NCBI GenBank assembly: GCA_018398765.1
Contig: JAHBMJ010004469.1
Location: 12,501 to 55,107, forward strand
Direction: 5' to 3'
DNA length: 42,607 bases
Origin: Chromera velia
Taxonomy: Eukaryota > Sar > Chromeraceae
Part shown: positions 30,775-41,790 of the stretch, in pieces
Numbering within the stretch: position 1 is the first letter of the stretch
Layout of the letters: each line of letters opens with the position of its first letter
Notes under the pieces: model-generated
The model's input: the letters and a program-made list of their open reading frames with translations, nothing else
What the model was told of the DNA's origin: nothing
Database searches by the model: none
Position numbers and translations under genes: made by a program

Positions 30775-31315
30775 AACAACTACAGATCGAGTTCACGAGA
30801 GGTTTCAGGCCAAGTGGACCTAAAATTAAATGCATTGAAGTGACAACTTCAAAAAGACTAAACAGTATTGAAGTCTGTATATAAGGAAAGAGGACCAGCA
30901 GAATACAAAGAGCAAAGATGCACGAAGATTCGAAGCGTTGAGTATGATCTGCATTCTCCTTTTCCTCTTCCTTGTCCTCATCCTCATCCTCATCATCTAT
31001 CTTGTGATCCTAGTCCCCCTTCCCCTGCCTTTCCACTTCTCTTCCAAACTCCCTCTCTGATAGTTGTCTCTCAAAAGTATCTCCATGGACTTCCTCTTCG
31101 TCCTCTTCCTCCACCTCTCTATCAAAGAGCAGCTGATCGGGCAGGCTGATGGAGTCTGCGTGCTATGCTCTCACAGCATCTAGCACCGTGCCCCCCCCGA
31201 GGCTTCCGTCTACTCGCACCTCACTGCCCCCGAAGGAAATCGAACGGAAGAGTTTCAAACATTCCAGATATGAATGCGGCCCGGGAAATCCATGCCAAAG
31301 AAAGATCTTAAAAAT
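30775..31315. other. Intergenic; no gene recognised
   Basis: Mixed composition with a TCCTCATCC/TCCTCTTCC-rich tract at about 30,955-31,115. The 5' part of a frame that runs into the 42-bp minisatellite starts at 31149; it is probably not a gene. Confidence 0.4.
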
Positions 31316-31324
31316 CTTTTTCCG

Positions 31325-32875
31325 TTCGTCCAGCTGCCGCGAAAAGGATGCTGCCTCGACGCTTTTTTCGTCTAGCTGCCGCGAAAGGGATACTGCCTCG
31401 ACGCATTTCTCGTCTAGCTGCCGCGAAAAGGATGCTGCCTCGACGCATTTCTCGTCCAGCTGCCGAGAGAGGGATGCTGCCTCGACGTATTTCTCGTCCA
31501 GCTACCATGAAAGGGGTGCTGCCTCGATACATTTCTCGTCCAGCTGCCGAGAGAGGGATGCTGCCTCGACGCATTTCTCATCCAGCTGCCAAGAGAGGGA
31601 TGCTGCCTCGACGCATTTCTCGTCTAGCTGCTGAGAGAGGGATGCTGCCTCGACGCATTTCTCATCCAGCTGCCAAGAAAGGGATGCTGCCTTGACGTAT
31701 TTCTCGTCCAGCTACCGTGAAAGGGATGCTGCCTCGATACATTTCTCGTCCAGCTGCCGAGAGAGGGATGCTGCCTCGACGCATTTCTCATCCAGCTGCT
31801 AAGAGAGGGATGCTGCCTCGACGCATTTCTCGTCCAGCTGCCGAGAGAGGGATGCTGCCTCGATGCATTTCTCGTCCAGCTACCGCGAAAGGGATGCTGC
31901 CTCGATACATTTCTCGTCCAGCTGCCGAGAGAGGGATGCTGCCTCAACGCATTTCTCGTCCAGCTGCTAAGAGAGGGATGCTGCCTTGACATATTTTTTG
32001 TCCAGCTACCGTGAAAAGGATGCTTCCTCGACGCATTTCTCGTCCAGCTGCCGAGAGAGGGATGCTGTCTCGACGCATTTCTTGTCCAGCTGCCGCGAAA
32101 AGGATGCTGCCTCGACGTCTTTCTCGTCTAGCTACCGCAAAAGGGATGCTGCCTCGACGCATTTCTCATCCAGCTACCACGAAAGGGATGCTGCCTCGAC
32201 GTATTTCTTGTCCAGCTGCCGAGAGAGGGATGCTGCCTCGACGCATTTCTCGTCTAGCTGCCGAGAGAAAGATGCTGCCTCGACGTATTTCTCGTCCAGC
32301 TGCCGCGAAAGAGATACTGCCTCGACGCATTTCTTGTCCAACTGCCGAGAGAGGGATGCTGCCTCGACGCATTTCTCATCCAGCTGCCGCGAAAAGGATG
32401 CTGCCTCGACGCATTTCTCATCTAGCTGCTGAGAGAGGGATGCTGCTTTGATGCATTTCTCGTCTAGCTACCGAGAGAGGGATGCTGCTTCGATGCATTT
32501 CTTGTCCAGCTGCCAAGAGAGGGATGCTGCCTCGACGTATTTCTCGTCTAGCTACTGAGAGAGGGATGCTGCCTCGACGTATTTCTCGTCTAGCTACTGA
32601 GAGAGAGATGCTGCCTCGATGTATTTCTTATCCAGCTACCAAGAGAGGGATGCTGCCTCGATGCATTTCTCGTCCAGCTGCTGAGAGAGGGATGCTGCCT
32701 CGACGTATTTCTCATCCAGCTGCCGAGAGAGGGATGCTGCGTCAACGTATTTCTCGTCTAACTGCCACGAGAAAAATGCTGTCTCAACGCATTTCTCGTC
32801 CAGCTGCCGCGAGAGAGATGCTGCCTTGACACATTTCTCGTCCAGCTGCTGAGAGAGGGATGCTGCCTCTGTTAC
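31325..32875 (+). repeat. Large minisatellite, 42-bp unit, about 37 copies
   Basis: The unit core is GGATGCTGCCTCGACGCATT followed by TCTCGTCCAGCTGCCGAGAGAG. It repeats with point changes (CGC-AAA or CGA-GAG, GCA or GTA, CTG or CTA) and almost no length changes across 1.55 kb. As 42 is a multiple of three and the consensus has no stop in any of six frames, long ORFs appear on both strands. The plus frames would read as repeats of RDAASTHFSSSCRE or RGMLPRRISRPAAE. Several variants alternate in blocks, which suggests higher-order amplification. I do not call it a gene because there is no clear start, and stops appear wherever CTGCTGAGAG or CTACTGAGAG variants occur. Confidence 0.92.
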
Positions 32876-33904
32876 GCTTTCAGTTTTCTAGAAAAAAAAA
32901 AAAGAGAGAACTTGCAAGGAAGAAAAAAAATTTTAGAAAGAAAGATAATATATATATATGCTGCCTTATAGGGTTAACGGGTATTTATCTATTATCCAAG
33001 ATATCCTGCGGAAAATTGTAAAAAAAATATATAATAATAAACTAATACAGAATGAGCTGCATTATGAGTATAAATAAAATGATAATATCGTTTCTCATAA
33101 CAATATAATAAGCAGCTAGAGTAAAGCAAAATTGCAAAATACATGCAAAATGTGACCAAATAATAAGTTGGGTACTAGATCAGGCCAGGTTTACCTATCA
33201 GTACATAAGCTTAAAACCCGTCGTTGCTTTTAGACAGAGTGTTGTCAATATTGCTATATGTAGTGGGATTTGCATGGCCGAGATGGTTGTATAGGCCGCT
33301 AAGTCAGAAGAGGAAGGCTCAGGGATCGACCATGATGTAAATGGCCTAACAAGAATCATAGCTAAGTTACTGTAGGACTTGTTGACCCGCTTGTCGAACT
33401 TGTTGGCAAGCTTATTAAAGGACTGCAGGCATAGGCATAAGAAGAGAAGTGCAAAGAAATTTTGTATGTTTCATGAGCAACTTGAAGGATATGAAAACTT
33501 TTGCGAACTCTCTGGAGAGTGTGCTCCAGGTTTAGTCGATCTTTTTATCAGTCTTCTTATCGATCTTTTTATTGTACGACCGTTTAGAGATGGCAAAACA
33601 TACCAAAGACAAAACAGAATACATAAAACACATAAGAAAATTAAGGAGGGAAAAAAGAGACACACATGCAAAAAGAAAGAACGTGTCGATCTTTTTGTTG
33701 AACTCTGGCTCAGATGGCTTTTTATGTCGAACGATTGCATAACATTTTTGTGAGGTTGCAACTTTTCATGAAATTCATGATCTTGACAATCCCGATCCTA
33801 CTTTCAAAGAAGTGAAATTTGAATTCAGAAATCTGCAACTTGGTTTGTTGGACTTCGGTTCCGTATGTCGAACCCTGATTCCGTATGTCGGACCAGTGAC
33901 TTCC
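32876..33904. other. AT-rich block followed by unassigned sequence
   Basis: The part from 32,885 to about 33,250 is AT-rich with poly-A and TATATATA runs. Then there is a 124-codon frame (33379-33753) that starts with TTG and reads as Lys/His-rich sequence with no known domain. I see no supportable gene. Confidence 0.4.
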
Positions 33905-33914
33905 GTGTGTGACT

Positions 33915-34082
33915 TTTAAGTTGTCGAACCTCCAATCTCATTTGTCAAACCTTAAATCTCACTTGTCGAACCTTCAATCTCGCTTGTCGAACCTTCAAGC
34001 TCAGTTGTCGGACCTTCAACCTCACTTGTCGAACCTGCAAGCCCGTTTGTCGAACCGACAAGGCCACTTGTCGGACTCGTCA
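33915..34082 (+). repeat. 21-bp minisatellite encoding Leu heptads
   Basis: About eight copies of a 21-bp unit (CTTGTCGAACCTTCAATCTC plus one base). In one plus frame it encodes the heptad LSNLQSH with variants (LSDLQPH, LSNRQGH), a zipper-like pattern. It ends just before the polypurine tract of the gypsy LTR. Confidence 0.85.
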
Positions 34083-34120
34083 ACTCCGGTGAGGCACAGC
34101 TAGGTAGGTGCCCAATTCAC

Positions 34121-36710
34121 CAAAAAGGGGAGGTTGTAACACGTGGTAACGCCATTCTTCGAGCTCGTGCTGTTTCAACAGCAAGCGACCTTCTGACAGT
34201 GTCTTCTCCTTCCTCACCAAGGGTACTCGATCATTAGGTAGAGGCACACCGTGAAGCACTGCCCAGTGTTTGTCAGACGGGTCTCTCACTGTCTTTACCG
34301 AGGACCCTTTGAGACCAAAGCAAGCAAAAAGCCTTCTGTCTTCTCCACTTTCAGTCAGACTCGAGTTTGAGCTTCTTTTTGAGAAAAGTAGACTGTGAAG
34401 CGCTGTTCTATTTTCAGTTAGAACCGTTGGGACATGTCTTTTTTGTCTCCGCTAGAGAAGTCTTCTCACGCCAGACCAAGCCGCGAAGCGCTGCAAAGTT
34501 CTCTGATAGAGAGAGCCCCCAGCCTTAGAAACATTTAAACTCAGTATAGACTGCAAGTATCTGCAAGCTGCTGGGTCAAAGACCCCGTCACCAAAACGAA
34601 ACGGTCACAGACTTCCACAAGGCAAGCGGCAGTATCCCCGGACAAACCCAGCTCGCCCTCTAGACTTCCCCCACAGCAGGCACTACCTCCTTCCCCTCGC
34701 ACCTCGTCCTCTCAGTCGGCTTCGCCCTCTGAGAGTGAGACCCCCTACATTCGACAGGTCCTGGTTGATCGAGTACCACCCACTCAAAGAAGGAGTCACA
34801 TTCACCAGCTGACTCCCTCATATATCGCTTCTGCCACTGCCAACCTCCGTGCCGGTTACAGGAAGGAATCTCAACCATCCCTCTTAGCATCCCTCCGGAT
34901 GCTCGATATTGAGAGGGGATTCTCATACGTCCCCAACAGAAACTCACTCAGGGCCGCACATCTAGTAGCGTCCCATTTCGGGGTATCAGAAGATTCCCAG
35001 GCTGAAAACACCCGCCCGTACTGCTCGACCCCCGTAGCAAACCCCCGCCGTCGTCCCGCTCCTGATCCTCCCTCAGCTACTGAGTTGCGTCTTCCTATCA
35101 GGGCTTGAACAAACCGACCACCACCCGAATCAGACGACTCCCAGTTGCAGAGGTCGGGATCAGATTTCTACAAGAACGAGGAAACCAGACCGCTCATCAT
35201 CATCTACTCCCCACACAGCACCCTGCTTGTAAGTGACGGCTCTCACAACTGTAGGCCAACCATCCAGCATACTAAATACCGGGACCCTTCGACAGGAAGA
35301 GGATTCCCGCCAGACCACCTGTAATCCTCCGAACACAACCAACCAACCGCGCCCTGCAGCACGAACCAAATGCTTTACTCATCTGACCATACCCTTCCTA
35401 TAGCAAGACAGACAGCCCCAACTGAGCCTATACAAGGAAGAATAAGGAGAAGCCCCACTATAGTTTGCCTGGGGAAACCCCGCCGCTGGCTGAAGAGCCT
35501 TTATAGCTTCCTGCTCTCTGAGTGCCTCTCTGATTCTTTCTTCCCTTCCGCTCTGAAGAAAAAAAAGAAAACACTCCTACGAGGATGATCCCCCCCTGCT
35601 ACCCCTCTCGCACCACTGGCAAGACCGCAGACGCTCTCCTAGACCCAAAGCTGCTACACCAATAGCCTTGCATCGTCGCCATCCCCAACTAAAGCGAACT
35701 GCAAACCGAGACGCCATAGTGAATCTCCCACTGCCTTGCTCCGTACCCGAGCCGATTTTTCACTGCACATCCAGGCTGTTGGATTGCGCATAAGTATGCA
35801 ACATGCTCCCGCCGTACAAAGTACTTGCAGCCAAAATTCAGGTAGACCCTTACCCTGCAAGCGTCGGCAAGACGTTCCAGACAGACCCTAACGGCTCCCG
35901 GGCCGCGCTTCTGCCACGCAACCCCTACCCCTCTCCCACAACAGCCCACACAGCCCCCCAAAAAACTTCATTGGCAGAGCGAGGCCACCAATTCCCTCTT
36001 TTCCCCTCTAGTACCATTCTGATCGATGGGTGTGTCGTTCAAAACCCACATACAGTGCTAACAGTAAAACCGTTCCCCTCTCTCTACGTGAACCCCCTGT
36101 TGAACATGTCAGACTGAGTGCTAGACTCCCCAGGTATCCTTCAAGTGCTCATTAGAGAAGGGGTATGAAAGACACTGAAAAACTCCCTAGACATTCATCA
36201 AGTGCTGATTGAAGCTTTGCAAGCAACCATCCAGAAAGAAGTCTAGACGGTGTTGGTTTAAGTCTCCGCCGTGCTTACGAAACAACAAGGAGGGGAAAGT
36301 GCCTATTTGCAACTTTTTCAGACAAGGAGCTCAGGGCCCTTTGGTAGCATGCCCCCTCCACCTCCCGGACCCCCACCTGCGCGGTGGCCAAGACCGTCTG
36401 GAGATACCCATCTGATCACTCCATTCACCTGGGGAGCAAACCCCCCAGCAAGCCTCATCACAAGTTCGAATCTGACTGCCCCACCAGGTTTCGCTCCACC
36501 GTTCCCCTTGCCTTCTGCGAGTGATCCGACCCAGCACCAACCACCTGATAGGGAGCATTCCCAGGAGGGCCTGTAGGGCCCACTCGAAAGCCTCTGAAAC
36601 AGCTAACGAAGTGACACTGCAGGTTTGAAGAAAAAGAAAAAGAAAAGAAAGAAAAAGGGGTGAAAAGGAAAAGATAGCCATCGCAACTCAGAGCGGCTGC
36701 AAATAGAAAC
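34121..36710 (+). mobile_element. Putative gypsy LTR and leader with a decayed upstream ORF
   Basis: AAAAAGGGGAGG (34121-34132) looks like a polypurine tract and is followed directly by TTGTAACACGTGGTAACG, a TGTAAC start common to Ty3/gypsy LTRs. If so, the LTR begins near 34,134 and the tract belonged to an upstream copy. The 2.6 kb to the Gag start contain a plus-strand frame with Pro/Ser-rich protein-like sequence (about 34,620-35,590; segments such as ATANLRAGYRKESQPSLLAS). It has in-frame TGA and TAA stops and then a change of frame. A second Pro-rich frame (36271-36576; PPPPPGPPPARWPRPSGD) lies just before Gag. I could not find the LTR end or a convincing primer-binding site. Confidence 0.45.
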
Positions 36711-38510
36711 ATGGCTCCTCGAACTCGATCACAAGCAAAGAAAGAGGAGCAGGCAGGGAAAAAGAAAGGGAAAAATGGAAAAGGGCTCCAAAAAGGATTG
36801 CAAGAGGTGGGTCTGAAAGGTGGGGGAAGGAAATCAGCAAAAAATAGGGAAAGAGGAGAAGAACAGGAGCAAGAGGCCAACCCTGTGGTCCAAGAGGTGC
36901 AGGCAAAGGAAGTAGGGGAAGAGAGGGTGGAACAACTAGTAAGGCCATAAACTAGACGTGCAGACCCGACGCACAGAAGGAGTAGGATGCAGGGTCTGGA
37001 GGCAGGAGACTCAGGAGAGGATGGAGAAGAGATCCTATCACAAGAGGCCTCTCCGGAGGTGTTGTTTGAATTGCACAACATGGGGATTGTTCTGATAAGA
37101 TCCGATACGGGGGTACTGAAGCTTTGCCGTATAGAACCCATATCTGTTAACATGGCATTATCTAGAGCGCCATTGCGCTGCAGACCCCAGGCGCCGATAG
37201 TTCCGTCCCTGCCCCCTTTTGACCTCCCCAAAGTAAAGATGGACTTACCATCGTTTGATGGAGACCGCGTGAAGGCTCGGAGTTTTGGGAACTCGTTGAT
37301 GAGACTGTATGAGAGCCTCGGGTGGATGTTCACAAACCTGAAAAACATCTACCTCCCGACTACCCTCAAAGGACCTGCAAAGGAATGGTTTGAGATGTTA
37401 CCCCCTGAAAGGCTAGCTAAGTGTGCCACTCATAAAGACCTGAAAACGCTGTTCATGAAGAAATATGGCATAGATGAGAGAGAAACAGAGCGCAAGAAGA
37501 GAGAGCTGTTGCAGATCGCTTAGAGGTTTCGGAAGAGCTCTACTGAGTATGTTCGACGTTTTAAGGAAAATTACGGGATTGCAGACCAAGGCACCGACGA
37601 CCCGACCGCACTAGCAGCCTTCATTGAGGGCCTGGAGGATGATCAGGTCCGCATTCAAATGGAAAGCAAAACGTATGACACTTTTGAAGAGATGCAGGTG
37701 CAGCTGAGGAAGTGGGAGGACGTAGTGAAAAAGAAATGAAACCGAGAAATAGGGGGGGTAAATGAGGGAGACCAACCTATCAAATGTCTTCGGATTTTAG
37801 CAGTAGAAGGAGAAGAGTCAAATGCCCAGTCATAAAGTAAGGAAGAACAGTTGATGGTGCCTCCAGAAGAGATGATGCAAAGGGTTTTCAACAATGCCGC
37901 CCTTGCACTTTCCGCACAAGTGCAGTGTGAGCGGTGTGCAGGAACGAGACCACACACAGAAGAGGGGTGCCCTGTTCCCGCTTCAACCACCTGTCACCGG
38001 TGTAAACAGACAGGACATATCAAAGCAGCTTGCCCCAACCCACCAATTAGAATTAGATGGGGGCAAGATGCCTACAGCGGGGATGCTTTCAGGTCTGGAG
38101 GACGATGAGAAGATACTCAGTTCAGGAGTGGGCCCCCTCCCAGACGTGAGCTTCCCAACCCCCACCCTTTGGAGTTTGCACTCCCTCAGCAGAACGGGTA
38201 GACACGTAACGATTGGAAAAGGCCCTGGGACGGACCCAGGGGCGACGATTTGAGCCCCCAGGGCCGCCTGCGGGCCGGGGCCAACCTATCTAACAGGAGC
38301 CTTGGGTTGCATCCCCAGCTGTGAGAGGAGGCCAACCACACCAGGTCATGCCCCCAAGAGGGACTCTTGGTGCCCCCATGCAACTCCCGAAAGTTATGGG
38401 CAGACCCCCCTTGAGAGCGTTGCCTCCATCTGGAGTTATGGCCTCAGCAGCCAACTAAACTCCCTTGGGCCAGCAAAAACACTGATGCGCCTGCCTTTGA
38501 GGGGCAGCTA
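36711..38510 (+). pseudogene. Ty3/gypsy Gag, interrupted by several in-frame stops
   Basis: One reading frame starts with ATG at 36711 (MAPRTRSQ, then a Lys-rich segment). It continues through a retrotransposon Gag core (YESLGWMFTNLKNIYLPTTL, then GPAKEWFEMLP, and ADQGTDDPTALAAFIEGLED) to a CCHC zinc knuckle (CHRCKQTGHIKAAC, about 37996-38037). It is broken by TAA 36948 region, TAG 37521-37523, TGA 37737-37739, TAA 37833-37835, TGA 38106-38108 and more after the knuckle. Each can be derived from CAA, CAG or CGA by one C-to-T change, and the frame itself is not shifted. Pol follows in a different frame near 38,510, which suggests the usual gag-pol frameshift arrangement. The gene cannot give a full Gag now. 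Confidence 0.85.
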
Positions 38511-38517
38511 GAGTCAG

Positions 38518-39051
38518 GTGCCCGGAATGGCCCCAGTCGTACCGCAGAGAGAAGCACTTGTCGCCCACATCAATCTCTACCCTGCGGCCAGTAGGATGGG
38601 AATGTGCATTGACCTGGAAAAAATGTTCATAATCCCAGCTCTGATTGACACGGGGAGTGATGTGTCGACGCTGGGGGAAGAAGTGTTGTCGAGGTTCAAT
38701 ACTACACATGGAGGGTCTTACCGTTTGTATCCATCCCCCATGAAGTTGAAAGGTGAAGGAGGGGAATGTTTGGAGAATGTAGGGGTGATTACGTTGAGTC
38801 TTTTCATGGATAAAGTAAGGAAACAGACCTTCTATGTCATGAAGAATACACGACATGCATGCATTCTGGGGATTGACTTCTATCGAACCCACACTGAGGC
38901 GGTTGGATTCAAACCAGACTGCCTATTTCTCAAGGAGACGGGGGTCACGCCAGGCTCCTTGCCTCCTCTGCCTATTACTCTGACCCCTATGACTGTGTTG
39001 GAAAAAGAAAGAAGTTTTCTTCTTTTTTCTCTCTCTCTTCCCTCATCCTAG
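38518..39051 (+). pseudogene. Ty3/gypsy Pol: aspartic protease domain
   Basis: The segment IPALIDTGSDVSTLGEEVL contains the D-T-G active-site motif of retroviral-type aspartic proteases. ILGIDFYRTH further on is the matching I-L-G-x-D/N-F strand. The enzyme would cut the Gag-Pol polyprotein. A TAG precedes it at 38509-38511 and another closes it at 39049-39051, both in the frame that continues into reverse transcriptase. So this is the first part of a single broken Pol frame. Confidence 0.85.
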
Positions 39052-39108
39052 GTCCTATGCCCCCTCACTCTCTCTTACCTGAACATCAGGATCCCCAACG
39101 GAACTCCC

Positions 39109-40448
39109 ATGCCCGACAGGACCATGGTGTGCGTGTCGCCCCTGACTGTTCCTCACAGGGAGTTGCTACCTGCAGGAATAGAAGTACAAGAAACGGTGTC
39201 AATAGTCGAAAACCGCTCAGTTCGAGTAGCACTCTGCAATTGTACAACCCATGAATGCATGGTGAAACCTTTTATACTTGTGGCAGTTGTCACGGTTTGC
39301 ATGGCCCTGCCAGAAGCTAATAAGAAAGGAAAACAGGAAGTGAACAAGGAAAGAGGGGGGTCCACTGAACGATCCCTTTCCAACCACCCTGCGACATCAA
39401 TAGCCACACCCCCTAACCTTCCCAACGTCTCTGCCCTAGTAACCGAAGTCATTGAAGATGGCGATCTCGAAACAGTACCCCTCCGTACCTGCTCCCCAAC
39501 CCAAACTGCACAAACAGAGCAAGCCAGGAAAAGCATCGAAGAAGCCCTTTAGAAGAGTGAGGAGCTCACGCAAGAACAAAAGGGGGAGCTAAGGAAACTC
39601 TTACAAGAGTTTGCTTGTTTAGCCCCCACCCCCACGGATATCGGAAAAATCAAAGGCCCCGAAATCCAAATAGACACAGGGGATGCAAAGCAGATCTACG
39701 TTCGGCCCCGACCGATCTCTTACGCGCTGGAAGGGGAGACAAAGGAGTTAATAAATGAACTGATTGAACAGGACATTATTGAGCCTGCTCGTTCTCCCTG
39801 GGGGGCACCTGTCTGTCTCGTACGGAAATCCTTGGGGAAGCTCAGGCTCACAGTAGACTTCCGAGCCCTCAACAAGGTAATAGCACGGGACCACTGGCCC
39901 CTGGGGGACATCAAAAAGATCCTGAGCTCCCTGAGAGGGAAAAAATTGTTTTCACTCCTTGATCTCCCTTCTGCTTTCTTTTAGTTAGTAGTACGGCTGA
40001 TAGACTGACCAAAGCTTGCCTTTTGTACTAAGTGGGGGCAATTCCAGCACAAGAGGCTCCCAATGGGCCTCTTGATCAGTCCGTCTGAGTTCTAAAGGAC
40101 GATCGACCGACTGGTTGGTGACCTTCCCTGCGCGAATGTATACGTACACGATATTTTATGCAGCAGTAGCAGTTGGGAAGAGCATTTATCCGATTTCAGA
40201 AGAATATTGAAGAGGTTGACTGAAGCTAATGCGAGGCTAGCCTTCCAAAAATGCAGGTTTGGTCAAACCTTGCTCCAATACCTTGGCTTCCAGGTCTCTC
40301 AAGAAGGCCTGCGCCCCTGTGAAGAAAAAGTGAAAGCCATCACAGAAGCAAGAGCCCCAAAAAACGTGAAAGAGATTAAAAGCTTCATGGGGGTGTGCGG
40401 ACACTATCGATCGTTCGTTCTTAATTTTAGCGGCACCGTGCTCTACTT
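39109..40448 (+). pseudogene. Ty3/gypsy Pol: linker and reverse transcriptase
   Basis: In the protease frame, the sequence continues through a linker (39109-39552) to reverse transcriptase. Landmarks are LIEQDIIEPARSPWGAPVCL, LRLTVDFRALNKVIARDHWP, KKLFSLLDLPSAFF, KWGQFQHKRLPMGL, and the catalytic box at about 40138-40152. That box reads YVHDI and not YVDDI, so the first catalytic Asp is lost. YLGFQVSQEGLRPCEEKVKA and the IKSFMGVCGHYR connection segment follow. In-frame stops are TAG 39550-39552, TAG 39982-39984, TGA 40006-40008 and TAA 40093-40095. All are C-to-T derivable. Near 40,437 there is a single-base frameshift before RNase H. Confidence 0.9.
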
Positions 40449-41174
40449 TTGGAGCTAACTCGGAAGGGAACCCCCTTCGTGTGGCAGGCACCCCAAGAGG
40501 AAGCCTTTAGAGCACTTAAACAGGCACTGAGCACAGCAAATATGCTTGTCTACCCCGATTTTACCAAGCCTTTCATTCTTCGCACGGATGCCAGCCTGGC
40601 TGCGGTGGCAGCTATCCTCCTGCAGGAGGACAAAGAAGGGAGGGCGAGGGTTATTTCATATGCAAGCCGCCGGCTCACCGCCGTTGAGGCTCGGTGGTCG
40701 ATATCAGAGATAGAGGCGTATGCAGTCGTATGGGGGGTACACCACTACCAAGAGTACTTATACGGTGTTCTCTTCAAAGTAGTCACCGATCACAAGGCTC
40801 TCCTCTATCTAGACTCCTTCAAGGATATAAATGCAAGACTGCATCGATGGAGCCTGAAGCTGAGTATCTACAACTATACAGTAGAGCACCGCCCAGGGAG
40901 AAGCCATCTAGACGTAAATGGACTAACCCGAGAGCCCTTTGTCCATGAGGGCTGCCCCCCTGTCCGTCTAGATTCCGACATAAAAGATGAAATCGTAGTA
41001 GCCCCAGTGTCTACCCTTCCCGTCGAAGAAACGATCTGCAAAGTGTGGAAGAGGGAGGAATTCATAGAAAAACAGAAGGAGGATGAAGAACTAAAACCGC
41101 TTATTCAGTATCTCACCAAAAAGGGGGGGGTTCAGGAAGGGAAGGCAGAGCATAGTCCCCACCTTGATATATAA
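40449..41174 (+). pseudogene. Ty3/gypsy Pol: RNase H domain
   Basis: After the frameshift the frame reads PFVWQAPQEEAFRALKQAL and then the RNase H landmarks FILRTDASLAAVAAILLQED (first Asp), SISEIEAYAVVWGVHHYQEY (Glu), VVTDHKALLYL (Asp-His) and the end EHRPGRSHLDVNGLTREP, where gypsy elements usually have N-x-x-A-D-x-L-S-R. It ends at TAA 41172-41174, which again fits a CAA origin. The order protease, RT, RNase H, integrase identifies the element as Ty3/gypsy and not copia. Confidence 0.9.
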
Positions 41175-41180
41175 ACCAGC

Positions 41181-41790
41181 ATGTATATAATGGACCAGGG
41201 CCTCCTTTTGCGAATGCTACCCCCAGCCTCGGGACACAAGAAGGGAACGCGTTTCCTCCCGGTTGTCCCCAAAGCATTGCAGAGAGAAGCACTACACAAC
41301 TATCACACCTGTCTGGTCGCTGGCTATGTAGGCATACAGAAGATGATTAGAGATCTGACGGCTAACCTATATTGGGGGAATGTCTTTGCAGACATCAAAA
41401 GGTTCATGAAGACTTGCAAAACTGTTACATGCCAAGAAAGGAAACAGAAAGCAGAAAGAGACACATTCGTGATTCAAAAACCCCTTATTGAACCGCCCCA
41501 GAGGTTTGCAGTCGATCTGGTGGGCCCTTTGGTACTGTCTAATTAGATAAAGGGCAGCCGCCCTTTAGTACTGTCCAATTAGATAAAGGGCAGACGGTTT
41601 AAGTGGATCCTCACTGTAATGGACTGCATGAGTCGATAGACCGAAATAGTAGCACTCACAGATGCGAAGGCCCCAACCGTAGCCAAAGCCCTCGTTGAAA
41701 GAATCATTTTGAGGTGGGGGCCACCTGTAGAACTTTTAAGTGACCAGGGAAGCAACTTCCTTGATCTAATCATTCAGGCAATATATAAAA
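41181..41790 (+). pseudogene. Ty3/gypsy Pol: integrase zinc-binding domain and truncated catalytic core
   Basis: In the same frame as RNase H, ALHNYHTCLVAGYVGIQKMI and CKTVTCQERK form the H2C2 zinc-binding region. The second His of the AGH-x-G motif is Tyr here (CAC/CAT to TAT). WILTVMDCMSR and WGPPVELLSDQGSNF are the first two parts of the D,D-35-E core. After SDQGSNF the similarity stops at about 41,790, so the rest of integrase and the 3' LTR are missing. Stops are at 41544-41546 (TAG), in its duplicate copy at about 41580, and TAG near 41637. A 36-bp in-frame tandem duplication lies at 41525-41596. Confidence 0.85.
41525..41596 (+). repeat. 36-bp tandem duplication within integrase
   Basis: The unit CCCTTTGGTACTGTCTAATT with the following AGATAAAGGGCAGCCG (41525-41560) is repeated at 41561-41596 with three or so changes. 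Each copy begins CCCTTT and contains AAAGGG, so each can fold. The duplication adds 12 codons and keeps the frame. Both copies carry the same TAG, so the stop probably existed before the duplication. Confidence 0.85.

Noticed and set aside
31325-32875. CRISPR-like array
   Set aside because: Units are contiguous with no unique spacers, in eukaryotic context; it is a minisatellite.
36458-37348. 296-codon minus-strand frame opposite Gag
   Set aside because: Antisense shadow of Gag: the plus strand carries the Gag core and zinc knuckle.
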